Shown here: positions 16,321 to 24,307 of the stretch, piece after piece | Layout of the letters: each line of letters starts with the position of its first letter | Numbering within the stretch: the first letter of the stretch is position 1 | Assembly: GCA_964568735.1 (NCBI GenBank) | Contig: CAZMRF010000022.1 | Span: 3,652 to 67,651, forward strand | Length of the DNA stretch: 64,000 bases | Direction of reading: 5' to 3' | DNA from: CAZMRF01 sp964568735 | GTDB lineage: Bacteria; Acidobacteriota; Polarisedimenticolia; JACPZX01 | The notes under the pieces: model-generated | What the model saw: the letters and a program-made list of their open reading frames with translations, nothing else | Database searches by the model: none | Told to the model about the DNA's origin: nothing | Translations under genes and position numbers: made by a program

Positions 16321-18359
16321 GCGGGAGGCCGCGCTTCCGAGCCGGTCTCGCGCAGTCGGATCCACGCGAGCCGTGGGCGGACCTCCTCGACGATCAGCCG
16401 CAAGCGGAGCCCGGCGGCGTGATCGGGCCGAGCCGGTATCGCGGCCACCGTCAGCGTGTCGCACAGCTCGACGACCGTGCGCCTCGGCTCGGCGTGAATC
16501 ACGATTCCCTCGAGCTGCTCGCCGATCCGCCCCGAGAGGTGCTTCAGGATCCAGTAGCTCTCCGCGGCGGACTCGGCCTGCCGCGCTGCCCGCTCGGCGG
16601 CCTCCGTGGTGGCCGCGATCCGCGACAGCGCCTCGGCGTCGTAGGGCAGCGGCTCCGCGGCCAGCCACGCCTTGATCTGCCTCATCGCCGCGAGATCCTG
16701 GTAGCGCCGCAGAGGCGAGGTGATCTGCATGTAGGCGGGCACGCCCAGCGCGTAGTGGGGCTCGGGCGAGAGGCCCACTTCGCCGCGCCGCAGCCCGCGC
16801 CTCACGGCCCGGACGGCCACCGGATCGTACGGGCCGTCGGGCACCGGCTCGGGCGTGGTCTGCGGGGGCGCCTGCCGGCGGTAGATCGCGGGGATCCCGC
16901 TCGTCGCGCAGAAGCCGGCGCACTCGGAGTTGATCTGGATCATCATCTCCGCCACCAGCTCCCTCGAGATCCCCCGCTCCCCGATCCGCTTGAGGTGGAT
17001 CCCCCCGTCGGCGTCGATCCGGACGCCGACCTCCGGCGTTCGCAGGATGACGGCGCCCGCACGCAGCCGTTTTTCGCGAAGCTGATCCGCGCAGCCGCGA
17101 AGCCCGGCCAACACCCGCGCGATCCCGTCCCTCCCCTCCTGCCCCTCGAGGAGCGCGTCGGCCTCGTCGTAGGTGAGGCGCGCCGAGCACCTGATCGTGG
17201 AGGGGACGATCTCGAACTTCCGCGGCTGGGCCTCGGGGTCGAGGTGCAGGAAGAACGAGAGGCTCGGGCGCGGCTGCCCCTCGACGAGGCTGGCGGCCCC
17301 CTCGGAGATCACGGGCGGCAGCATCGTGAGGCGCCGCTCGGGGAAGTACCAGGTGGCGGCCCGCTGGAGCGCCTCCTCGTCCACGATGTCCCCGGCCCGG
17401 ACGAAGGTGCTCGGGTCGGCGATGTGCACGCCGACGATGGAAACCCCATCCTCGCCCTCGTCCCACGAGAGGCCGTCGTCGATCTCCGACGTGTCGGCAT
17501 CGTCCACGGTGAGAATCGTCAGGTGGGTCAGATCCCGTCGCGGGGCCTGGGCGGGCGAGGCTGCGGCGCGCCCCGCGGCCTCGCGGACCTCCTCCGGGAA
17601 CTCGGTGCGGATCCCGAAGCGGCGGATCTCGAGGTTCTCGTCCTCCTTGAAGACTCCCAGCCTCACGAGCAGATCGAAGGCGGCCAGCCAGGCGATGGGT
17701 CCGCTCTCGCCCAGATCCTCGAGGAGGCCGGCCGCCTCCTTGCGGTTGACGGACTCGTCGCCGTGAACGGCGAGATCGATCAGCCGATCCAGATAGTGAC
17801 GGTTCACCTCACCCGGCCAGGCGTCCCCCGGTGCCTGCCCGCCCGAAAGCCGGGCCTTCACCCCGGCGATGAACGAGCTGCGGCGACGCTCCCTGTCCGA
17901 CTCGACCTGGACACGGCGGAGCGTCTGCCCCACGGCTTCGCGGCTCCGAGCCGCCCATTCGTCCCCCTTGCGCTCGAAAAAGGTCCGCTCCAGGCTGAGG
18001 CGGCGGATGACCGCGGAAGTCGACGCCGCGGACTCGTCTCCGAGTGCGAGCGTCGCGAGGGAGGCCGCCGTGTGACGCCCCCCGGCATCGACGAGGATCT
18101 CCCACAGCGCGGGGACATCCACCTCCTGGGCGCGGCGGTGGGCCTCCCTGGAATGTTCGGCCGCCGCGCGGGCGCCAGATTCGGGATGAGGCGTGGCACG
18201 GCCGGCGAGGTGGGCGATCCTCGACGCGGCGATCCGCATCTGGCGCCCCTCCTCGGTGACGACCCGCCACCGGCCCTTTTCGTGCCCCAGCAGGACGGCC
18301 GTGACGAGGCTGCCTCCCTCCCAGATCTCCACCAGATCTCCGGGCTGGGAGTCGCTCAC
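16317..18359 (-). CDS. RNase II/R family (RNB domain) exoribonuclease
   Basis: A 680-residue protein. The N-terminal ~220 residues hold a small beta region (GDLVEIWEGGSLVTAVLLGHEKGRWRVV) and helical segments. The RNB catalytic domain begins around residue 270 with 'DDADTSEIDDGLS', which holds the metal-binding aspartates. Later motifs include 'VGVHIADPSTFVRAGD', 'YFPERRLTMLPPVISEGAASL', 'INSECAGFCATSGIPAIYR' and 'YMQITSPLRRYQDL'. It degrades RNA 3' to 5' by family. The C-terminal S1-like part (LEGIVIHAEPRRTVVEL) is short. The GTG at 18359 overlaps the TGA of the upstream VWA gene, so the two are coupled. Confidence 0.88.
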   Translation of the reverse strand: MSDSQPGDLVEIWEGGSLVTAVLLGHEKGRWRVVTEEGRQMRIAASRIAHLAGRATPHPESGARAAAEHSREAHRRAQEVDVPALWEILVDAGGRHTAASLATLALGDESAASTSAVIRRLSLERTFFERKGDEWAARSREAVGQTLRRVQVESDRERRRSSFIAGVKARLSGGQAPGDAWPGEVNRHYLDRLIDLAVHGDESVNRKEAAGLLEDLGESGPIAWLAAFDLLVRLGVFKEDENLEIRRFGIRTEFPEEVREAAGRAAASPAQAPRRDLTHLTILTVDDADTSEIDDGLSWDEGEDGVSIVGVHIADPSTFVRAGDIVDEEALQRAATWYFPERRLTMLPPVISEGAASLVEGQPRPSLSFFLHLDPEAQPRKFEIVPSTIRCSARLTYDEADALLEGQEGRDGIARVLAGLRGCADQLREKRLRAGAVILRTPEVGVRIDADGGIHLKRIGERGISRELVAEMMIQINSECAGFCATSGIPAIYRRQAPPQTTPEPVPDGPYDPVAVRAVRRGLRRGEVGLSPEPHYALGVPAYMQITSPLRRYQDLAAMRQIKAWLAAEPLPYDAEALSRIAATTEAAERAARQAESAAESYWILKHLSGRIGEQLEGIVIHAEPRRTVVELCDTLTVAAIPARPDHAAGLRLRLIVEEVRPRLAWIRLRETGSEARPPA

Positions 18360-19723
18360 AGGCTCCTCAGGATCTGACGCACGCCGGCGGCGAGTGCGTC
18401 GAGGTCGCGGACCTCGCAGGCCAGGTCGCAGGAAGGCAGGTAGACCGACATGACGGAGTCGCCCGTATCCCAGAGGGCTCGCGGCTCCGGGTTCAGCCAG
18501 AGGACGCGGCGGCAGCGGGAAGCAACCTCCTCGAAGGCCCAGGAGAGGGGATCGCGCCGGTTGGTGCGGGCATCGCCGAGCACGACGAGCACCGTATCGC
18601 GCCCCCCCGAGCGGAGCAACACGGAGCGCGCCTGGTAGAAAGCGCGTCCGTAGTCGCTGGGAGCCGCTGGATCGAGGTGCGGGAGGGATCGGACGATTTC
18701 CGCAAAGGAAGCGGCGCCGGCGTGCGGTCGGATGGCCTCCCCCGGCCCGTGCCTGCGCCGCGCCTGGTCCCCACCCCGGGAGGCAATCGGACCCGGGCTC
18801 CACTTCCGGATGGCCTCGGTCGCATCGCAGATGCGATCGACGAAGAGATGGATCGCCGCGCGGTCGATCCACTCCTGAAGTCCCCTGCAAATCAGGAGGA
18901 AGAGCCCCGAGGCGCGGAGCACGCTGTGCGAGACGTCCACGAGGAGGAGGAGCCGGGGACGGCGAGGCCGCCGTTCCTTCATCGGCAGGACGAAAGGAAC
19001 CCCGCCGTGAGCGAGGCTCTCGCGGACCACCTTCTTGACCCACAGCCGGCCTCTCGGGCCGCGGGCGAAGCGCCGCCCCCGCCTCAGCCGGATCTCACGG
19101 ATAACGGCGGCCGCGGCGGCGGCCAGCCGGGCCTCCTCTTCCCCGCCCGCCGGCAGGATTAGATCCCGGCGGCGCGGATCCGCCTCCTCACCCGACCGGT
19201 GGCCCTCCGGGCGCGAGAGATCCCGAGGTCTCCCCTCACCCCGCCTGTCGCTCGGCCTCGACGTCAGGATTTTCCGGAGGCGGCTGCGCGGCCTCTCTGC
19301 AGATGTGATGTCAGCGGCGACGGGAGGCGCAGCACCTTTCCTTCGAGGCCGGAGAGGGGGGGGCTGGCCACGCGCAGTGGGCGCGCGCCGCGACGAGCCG
19401 GCCCTGCCTGGCTCCGGATCCCCCTCCGGAGGACGCCCCCTCCCTCGGGCTCCCCCCCCTCCCGGGCTGGCTGACCTTCCCGGCCGGTTTCCCGCGCTCC
19501 CGCGAGGTGGGGCGAACCAGGCGTCGAAGGCCTCGGAGAATAACGCCCGATCTGCGGGGGTCTTGGCCAGGGTGCTGCACAGAGCGGCTCTGAACCGCGG
19601 GCGTGATTCAACCCCCACGACCAGGGCGGCGCGGGAGGCATCGATCTGTTCACTCGGAGAGAGGCGCAGGCCGCGCCTTCTGAGCTCTTCGATGAAACCG
19701 GAGATCATGTCCTCGGCGTGCAT
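18356..19723 (-). CDS. CoxE-like VWA domain protein
   Basis: A 455-residue protein. The N-terminus (MISGFIEELRRRGLRLSPSEQIDASRAALVVG) fits CoxE-like proteins. A low-complexity Gly/Pro/Arg/Ser linker (~75-160) follows, then helices and a C-terminal von Willebrand A domain. Its MIDAS motif is DVSHS (LLLLVDVSHSVL, ~262-270), with 'LVVLGDARTNRRDP' later. In CO dehydrogenase clusters CoxE works with the ATPase CoxD in building the active site; a CoxD-like gene is 0.5 kb upstream on the same strand. A 13-bp palindrome lies 20 nt before its ATG. Translationally coupled to the RNB gene. Confidence 0.83.
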   Translation of the reverse strand: MHAEDMISGFIEELRRRGLRLSPSEQIDASRAALVVGVESRPRFRAALCSTLAKTPADRALFSEAFDAWFAPPRGSAGNRPGRSASPGGGGARGRGRPPEGDPEPGRAGSSRRAPTARGQPPPLRPRRKGAAPPVAADITSAERPRSRLRKILTSRPSDRRGEGRPRDLSRPEGHRSGEEADPRRRDLILPAGGEEEARLAAAAAAVIREIRLRRGRRFARGPRGRLWVKKVVRESLAHGGVPFVLPMKERRPRRPRLLLLVDVSHSVLRASGLFLLICRGLQEWIDRAAIHLFVDRICDATEAIRKWSPGPIASRGGDQARRRHGPGEAIRPHAGAASFAEIVRSLPHLDPAAPSDYGRAFYQARSVLLRSGGRDTVLVVLGDARTNRRDPLSWAFEEVASRCRRVLWLNPEPRALWDTGDSVMSVYLPSCDLACEVRDLDALAAGVRQILRSL

Positions 19724-19742
19724 GGGGCCGCTCCCGGGCAGG

Positions 19743-19755
19743 GGTAAAATTTACC
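19743..19755. promoter_or_regulatory. Perfect 13-bp palindrome GGTAAAATTTACC
   Basis: GGTAAA-A-TTTACC lies 20 nt upstream of the VWA gene start (19723) in an AT-rich pocket. Its symmetry and place suggest an operator or part of a promoter for the minus-strand gene. No binding protein can be named. Confidence 0.35.
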
Positions 19756-19918
19756 TCTTGTCCCGTTCATCTGCCGGGACTATTACCTGACTTGAATTTT
19801 TCTTGATTTCTCCCGCGACAATCGGGGAGAAGTTGCGTATTATTACGGTGGCCCGGACGGGCCCCTGCTTCAGCCCCGTACCTGCGCCGGCAGGTGAATC
19901 GGGCCGTTCGGAGATGAA

Positions 19919-20236
19919 GTGGCCTCCTCTCAGCGAAGACTGATTGCCACACTTGCTGTAGCCGCATTATTGGCGGCAGGTCTGCCCGCGGCAGGCTTCG
20001 CAGGTGGCTCCGATGAGCCCGGCTACACCGGCGGCAGCTCTACTTCGGTGAACCACACCGGCGGCACCACCACGGGGGGCGGCTCGACGGGCGCTCCCCC
20101 AGCCCCGGCGCCCATCCCTGAGCCGCTGGCCCCCGTGACACAGGCCGAATCCGCACCGAGCAGTGGGTCGCTGGGGCTCCTGAACGTCCTCACCGGCTAC
20201 TGGTTCACGATCAGCGCAGCGCTCACCCTGCGCTGA
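19919..20236 (+). CDS. Small secreted Gly/Ser/Pro-rich protein
   Basis: A 105-residue protein from a GTG start with GGAG 5 nt upstream (19910-19913); the nearby ATG at 19914 ends after nine codons. A signal peptide (RRLIATLAVAALLAAGLPAAGFA) leads into a low-complexity region (GGSDEPGYTGGSSTSVNHTGGTTTGGG, then APPAPAPIPEPLAP) and a C-terminal hydrophobic stretch (LGLLNVLTGYWFTISAALTLR). No family is recognised; it may be a cell-surface peptide. A TATTAT box at 19839-19844 with a weak GCGACA (19815-19820) could be its promoter. A stem of TTCTCCC (19808-19814) and GGGAGAA (19825-19831) overlaps that region. Confidence 0.55.
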   Translation: MASSQRRLIATLAVAALLAAGLPAAGFAGGSDEPGYTGGSSTSVNHTGGTTTGGGSTGAPPAPAPIPEPLAPVTQAESAPSSGSLGLLNVLTGYWFTISAALTLR

Positions 20237-20261
20237 CGGCCGGGCCACCGCGGACTCGCCC

Positions 20262-21164
20262 TCACCCTCTCTTGTAGCTCCCGGCCTCGCGCAGGACCCT
20301 CTCCACATCATCCTTGTTCTTGAGGAGCGCCCCGAGCGTCTGGCGCAGCGCGACCTCGCTCAGAGCATCGGCCCCGAGCAGCGCGAGTGAGGCGGCCCAA
20401 TCGAGCGTCTCTGAGATTCCGGGGGCTTTGCGCAGATCGGAGGCTCGGACGCGCTCCACGAACTGGACCACCTTGGCGGCCATCTCGCGACCCAGCCCGG
20501 GGACCCGCTTGCCGACGATCCTCTCCTCCTGCTCCCGCGTCGGGTATTCCACGAAGAGATAGAGGCATCGCCGCCTCAGGGCGTCGGAGAGCTCCCGCGT
20601 GTTGTTGCTCGTGAGGATTACGCGCAGAGGATGCTCCGCCTTGAGGGTGCCCAGCTCCGGGATCGACACCTGGGCATCGGAGAGCACCTCCAGGAGGAAG
20701 GCTTCGAACTCCTCGTCGGCGCGGTCGACCTCGTCGATGAGAAGAACTGTCGGGACCTTGGAGGCGATGGCAGAGAGGAGTGGCCGCGGGAGGAGGAAGT
20801 CCCTGGAGAAGAACTCGTCGGCCTGCCCCCGGAGGACAGCCATCCCGGCGTGCAGGTCGGCCGCATCACGGAGAAGGTCGCTCACCTTCTCGCGCATGAG
20901 TTGCGCGTACAGCATCTGCTTGCCGTACGACCATTCGTAGAGGGCCTTCGATTCGTCCAGCCCCTCGTAGCACTGGAGGCGGATGAGGGGAGCTTCGTGG
21001 AAGCGGGCCCAGAGCTTCGCGATCTCGGTCTTGCCGACGCCGGGGGGCCCTTCGAGCAGGAGCGGCTTGCCCAGGCTCTCCGAGAGGTAGAGGCTGATGC
21101 TGACCTCCTCGGAGCAGATGAAGCCCTCGTCCTCGAAGGCCTTCGAGACGGCCTCGGGGGTCAT
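20262..21164 (-). CDS. CoxD-like MoxR family AAA ATPase
   Basis: A 300-residue AAA+ ATPase. Walker A is GPPGVGKT (39-46), Walker B 'VLLIDEVDRAD', sensor 1 'VILTSNNTRELSDALRRRC' and a C-terminal lid with 'ALLKNKDDVERVL'. 'LIRLQCYEGLDESKALYEWSYGKQMLYAQL' is characteristic of the CoxD branch of MoxR ATPases, which act as chaperones with a VWA partner in maturing Mo-containing CO dehydrogenase. The CoxE-like gene follows downstream on the same strand. Its ATG overlaps the helicase stop (ATGA), so it is coupled to that gene. Confidence 0.88.
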   Translation of the reverse strand: MTPEAVSKAFEDEGFICSEEVSISLYLSESLGKPLLLEGPPGVGKTEIAKLWARFHEAPLIRLQCYEGLDESKALYEWSYGKQMLYAQLMREKVSDLLRDAADLHAGMAVLRGQADEFFSRDFLLPRPLLSAIASKVPTVLLIDEVDRADEEFEAFLLEVLSDAQVSIPELGTLKAEHPLRVILTSNNTRELSDALRRRCLYLFVEYPTREQEERIVGKRVPGLGREMAAKVVQFVERVRASDLRKAPGISETLDWAASLALLGADALSEVALRQTLGALLKNKDDVERVLREAGSYKRG

Positions 21165-22465
21165 TCCCCTGGCGACCTGGTCCGGGAACCGCCGCGACCC
21201 CTCCCTCCCTGGCGGCGCCCGCCTCTCGACGGAGCGCTTCCTCCGGATCCTCCGGCGCCCCTCGACCGGCGCGGGGGGCCCCCGGGGCCGCGCCTGTGCC
21301 TGCCCCCGCCCGTGCCGGCTCCCCCGGCATGCCAGGGGGAGGGCCCGCTGATCGCCAGCCTGTGCTCGCCCACGCCGATGACGATCCCCGTGAGCTTCTC
21401 GATCGCCTGCAGCCGGGTTTCGTCGCGAGGGCCGCTGATCAGCGTGATGGCTTTCCCGGCTCTCCCGGCGCGCGCGGTGCGCCCGATGCGGTGCACGTAG
21501 TCGTCGGCGTCCATCGGGGCGTCGTAGTTCACGACCAGGGTGATCCCGTCGATGTCCAGCCCGCGCGCCGCGACGTCGGTCGCCACGAGGATCCGGAACT
21601 CGCGGGCCTTGAACATCCTGACGATCCCCTCGCGAGTCCGCTGCGTCTGCAAGCTCGAGAGCGCTCCGGCCTCGAGGCCGGCCGATCTCAGCATGCGGGA
21701 GAGCAGGGTGGTTGCCTCGCGGGTCGCGCTGAAAACCAGGCAGAGATCCGGGTTATCGGCCTTGAGGAGATCGGTGAGGAGCCTCGGCTTCTTCTCGTCC
21801 TCAACCCTGTAGATCCATTGCTCCACCCGGTCCGCCAGCAGCGTCTTGGGGCTCACCTGCACGTTGACCGGCTCGTGCATGTACTGCGCGGCGATTCGCA
21901 TGACCTCGGGAGGCAGCGTCGCGGAGAAGAGCATCGTCTGACGGCTCGGCGGAGAAGATCTCAGGATGAAGTCCACGTCCTCGATGAAGCCCATGTCCAG
22001 CATCCGGTCCGCCTCGTCGAGCACGAGCCAGCGGATGTGGCGCAGCCGGATGACCGAGGTCTTGATGAAGTCGATGACACGGCCGGGAGTCCCCACGATG
22101 ATGTCCGGCCCGGCGAAGACCTCCTTGCGCTGGGAGCCCAGCGAGGTGCCGCCGTACACGATCGAGGTCTTGACGCCGATCCTCGAGCCGAGCTCCGCGG
22201 CCACGCCGCCCACCTGCAGCGCCAGCTCCCGGGTGGGACAGATGACCAGCGCCTGGACTCCACCGTCGGGCTTCAGCATCTGGAGGATGGGCACGAGGAA
22301 GGCCAGTGTCTTTCCCGTCCCGGTCTGCGCCATGCCGGTGACGTCGCGCCCCTCCAGGGCCGCGGGGATGATCTCCTCCTGGACGGGGGTGCAGCGGTGG
22401 AAGCGCAGGTCGTGCAGGGCTTCGAGGAGGTCGAGGCTGAGCGGGAATTCAGTGAATCGCTTCAT
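21161..22465 (-). CDS. DEAD-box RNA helicase
   Basis: A 434-residue ATP-dependent RNA helicase. In order: Q-motif region 'FTEFPLSLDLLEAL...CTPVQ', motif I AQTGTGKT, Ia PTRELA, Ib GTPGR, II DEAD, III SAT, V 'ATDVAARGLDI' and VI 'HRIGRTARAG'. The tail (~375-434) is Gly/Arg/Ser-rich, typical of RhlE-type RNA-binding tails. The ATG at 22465 is chosen because the upstream frame crosses the divergent promoter region. On its strand TAGAAT lies about 13 nt before the ATG, so its leader is probably only a few bases. It likely remodels rRNA or mRNA, perhaps at low temperature. Confidence 0.93.
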   Translation of the reverse strand: MKRFTEFPLSLDLLEALHDLRFHRCTPVQEEIIPAALEGRDVTGMAQTGTGKTLAFLVPILQMLKPDGGVQALVICPTRELALQVGGVAAELGSRIGVKTSIVYGGTSLGSQRKEVFAGPDIIVGTPGRVIDFIKTSVIRLRHIRWLVLDEADRMLDMGFIEDVDFILRSSPPSRQTMLFSATLPPEVMRIAAQYMHEPVNVQVSPKTLLADRVEQWIYRVEDEKKPRLLTDLLKADNPDLCLVFSATREATTLLSRMLRSAGLEAGALSSLQTQRTREGIVRMFKAREFRILVATDVAARGLDIDGITLVVNYDAPMDADDYVHRIGRTARAGRAGKAITLISGPRDETRLQAIEKLTGIVIGVGEHRLAISGPSPWHAGGAGTGGGRHRRGPGGPPRRSRGAGGSGGSAPSRGGRRQGGRGRGGSRTRSPGE

Positions 22466-22524
22466 GCGAGGGGAGACGATTCTAGCATTTGCGGCCCCGG
22501 AGGATTGATGTAAACTCACGGTCC

Positions 22525-24297
22525 ATGGGCAGTTCGCTCTGGTCCTTCGATCAGCTCGCTCGCCTGACCCGGTACGAGGACGCCGAGGTCAGGTTCTGGG
22601 CGGCCGAAAGGCTGATTCACCTCTACCCCGAGCGCGCCCCCGAGGCCATCGCCAGGCTCCTCTTCGACGACCACGACGCCACGCCGGGGGTCGTTGCCCA
22701 GCACCTCGGCTCGCACGGGCGAGAGACGCATTATTCCGTCCTGATCCGCGGCTTCCGAAAGGGGTCGGGGGCCCTCGCGGGCTACTGCCTGGAGGCCCTC
22801 GCGCGACTGGGCTGCCCCGAAGCCCCTGCCATGGCACGGGACGCCACCCATCGGCGGGACCTGGGCGAGGACTCCCTCGCTCGCATCGTGGCGGGGCTCT
22901 GCGACATGGCCCGGCCCCCCGAGGATCGCGCGGAGCCGCGCCCCGCCAATCCCGTCCGCCAGGAGGAGGCGGCCGATGCCGCGCGGGAGATCCTCATGCG
23001 CCGCCCGGAGCTCTTCGCCGACGCGGCGGCGCTCCAGGGGTGCTTCCGGATCTTCGGAGACGACCAGATCGGGGATCTCGCCTCCCGGTGGATCACGGCG
23101 CTGCACTTCCGCGGCATCGAAGGAGCGGAGGCCGGTGTCCGCGTCTTCCTGGAGCGCCTCCAGCTCGAGGACGTCTCCTGGTGCCTGCGCACGGACCGTA
23201 AGGGCCGCGTCGACCTGAACCGGAGCCTCCGGGCCATCGAGAACGGCTACGACTGCGAGCTGCGCCGGGATCTGTCTCCCGAAGAGAGCGGTCCGCTCGC
23301 CGACGCCTTCGGGCGCGGAGAGTTCCATGCGATCGTCGAGGGGCTCGCCGGGCTCGTCGAAAGGCGCGCGCTGGCTCACGCCGCCGCCGAGGGGCGCCGC
23401 CCGGGCGATCCGATCCCCGTGCGGCTGGCCTCCCTGGCCTCGGGGCTGCGGATTCCGGCGACGCTCCAGGAGGCCGAGCAGCTCGGCCAGGCACTGCATA
23501 CGTGGCTCGTGTCGCTGCTGCTCTCGGCGCTCTTCCGGAGCCTGCGCTACCGGAACCTGGTCATGGAGTGTGACGAGGCGGGAGATGACTTCGAGCGGCT
23601 GATGGCCCTGGCGGAGGTCGAGAGCAGCAGCATCGTGAGGAAGCTCCCGCCGAAGCTGGCCGCGGCGGCCGGCGAGGCGCACCGCGAGCGCCTCGAGCAA
23701 TGGTGCGCCGGCATGCTGGAGGCGAGAGGTCCCTTCTTTCCTAAAGTGATTGCGCTGGAAACGCTGGGCGAGATGAAGCTCGCCGCTCACATTCCGGCTC
23801 TGCTGGGCTACATCTCCGACGACAACGGCTACATCTACAGCGCCGCCGAGCGGGCCCTGCTGACCATGAGCGACGAGACCGTCGAGACGATCCGGGCCGA
23901 GCTGGAGCGGCAGAAGCTGCACCCCGATGCCATGCACTCGGTGCTCCACGTCCTCGCCGACCTCGCCACGCCCGCCGCGCTCGCGCTCGCCCTCGACTAT
24001 TTCGACGAGTTCATGGAGACCGCCGGCCCCGAGGACGGAGCCGAGCTCATGGCGCTCTTCGGAGCCCGGGAGCTGATCCCCTACCTCCGCCGCCACCTCA
24101 AGCGCGCCGCTGGCTTCCCCTCCCGGCTCGCCACGCAGGCCCGCGTCGGGCACGCGCTCCTGCTCCTGGGCGCCATCCACAACGTGGCCATCCCGGAAGA
24201 GGAGAGGATCCTCCAGACCATCGACGAGTACTGGAAGGAGGGGCCGGACGGCCCGACCGGAGGATCGAGTCCCGCCGGGGGCTCCTGGGTGATGTAG
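22525..24297 (+). CDS. HEAT-repeat-like helical protein
   Basis: A 590-residue soluble, mostly helical protein. The N-terminus ('LARLTRYEDAEVRFWAAERLIHLYPERAPEAIARLLFDDHDATPGVVAQHLG') and C-terminal third ('VIALETLGEMKLAAHIPALLGYISDDNGYIYSAAERALLTM') have the alternating helices of HEAT/PBS-lyase-like repeats. The middle is unfamiliar. It probably binds other proteins. A TAAACT box at 22511-22516 ends 8 nt before the ATG, implying a nearly leaderless transcript. It is divergent from the helicase, with 59 nt between the starts. No enzyme motif is seen. Confidence 0.75.
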   Translation: MGSSLWSFDQLARLTRYEDAEVRFWAAERLIHLYPERAPEAIARLLFDDHDATPGVVAQHLGSHGRETHYSVLIRGFRKGSGALAGYCLEALARLGCPEAPAMARDATHRRDLGEDSLARIVAGLCDMARPPEDRAEPRPANPVRQEEAADAAREILMRRPELFADAAALQGCFRIFGDDQIGDLASRWITALHFRGIEGAEAGVRVFLERLQLEDVSWCLRTDRKGRVDLNRSLRAIENGYDCELRRDLSPEESGPLADAFGRGEFHAIVEGLAGLVERRALAHAAAEGRRPGDPIPVRLASLASGLRIPATLQEAEQLGQALHTWLVSLLLSALFRSLRYRNLVMECDEAGDDFERLMALAEVESSSIVRKLPPKLAAAAGEAHRERLEQWCAGMLEARGPFFPKVIALETLGEMKLAAHIPALLGYISDDNGYIYSAAERALLTMSDETVETIRAELERQKLHPDAMHSVLHVLADLATPAALALALDYFDEFMETAGPEDGAELMALFGARELIPYLRRHLKRAAGFPSRLATQARVGHALLLLGAIHNVAIPEEERILQTIDEYWKEGPDGPTGGSSPAGGSWVM

Positions 24298-24307
24298 CTC
24301 GCTCCCC

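Noticed and set aside
15345..18377. 1010-codon plus-strand open frame
   Set aside because: It runs across the oxidoreductase gene in another frame and antisense to the RNB gene; the composition is Arg/Gly/Pro-rich and shows no domain.
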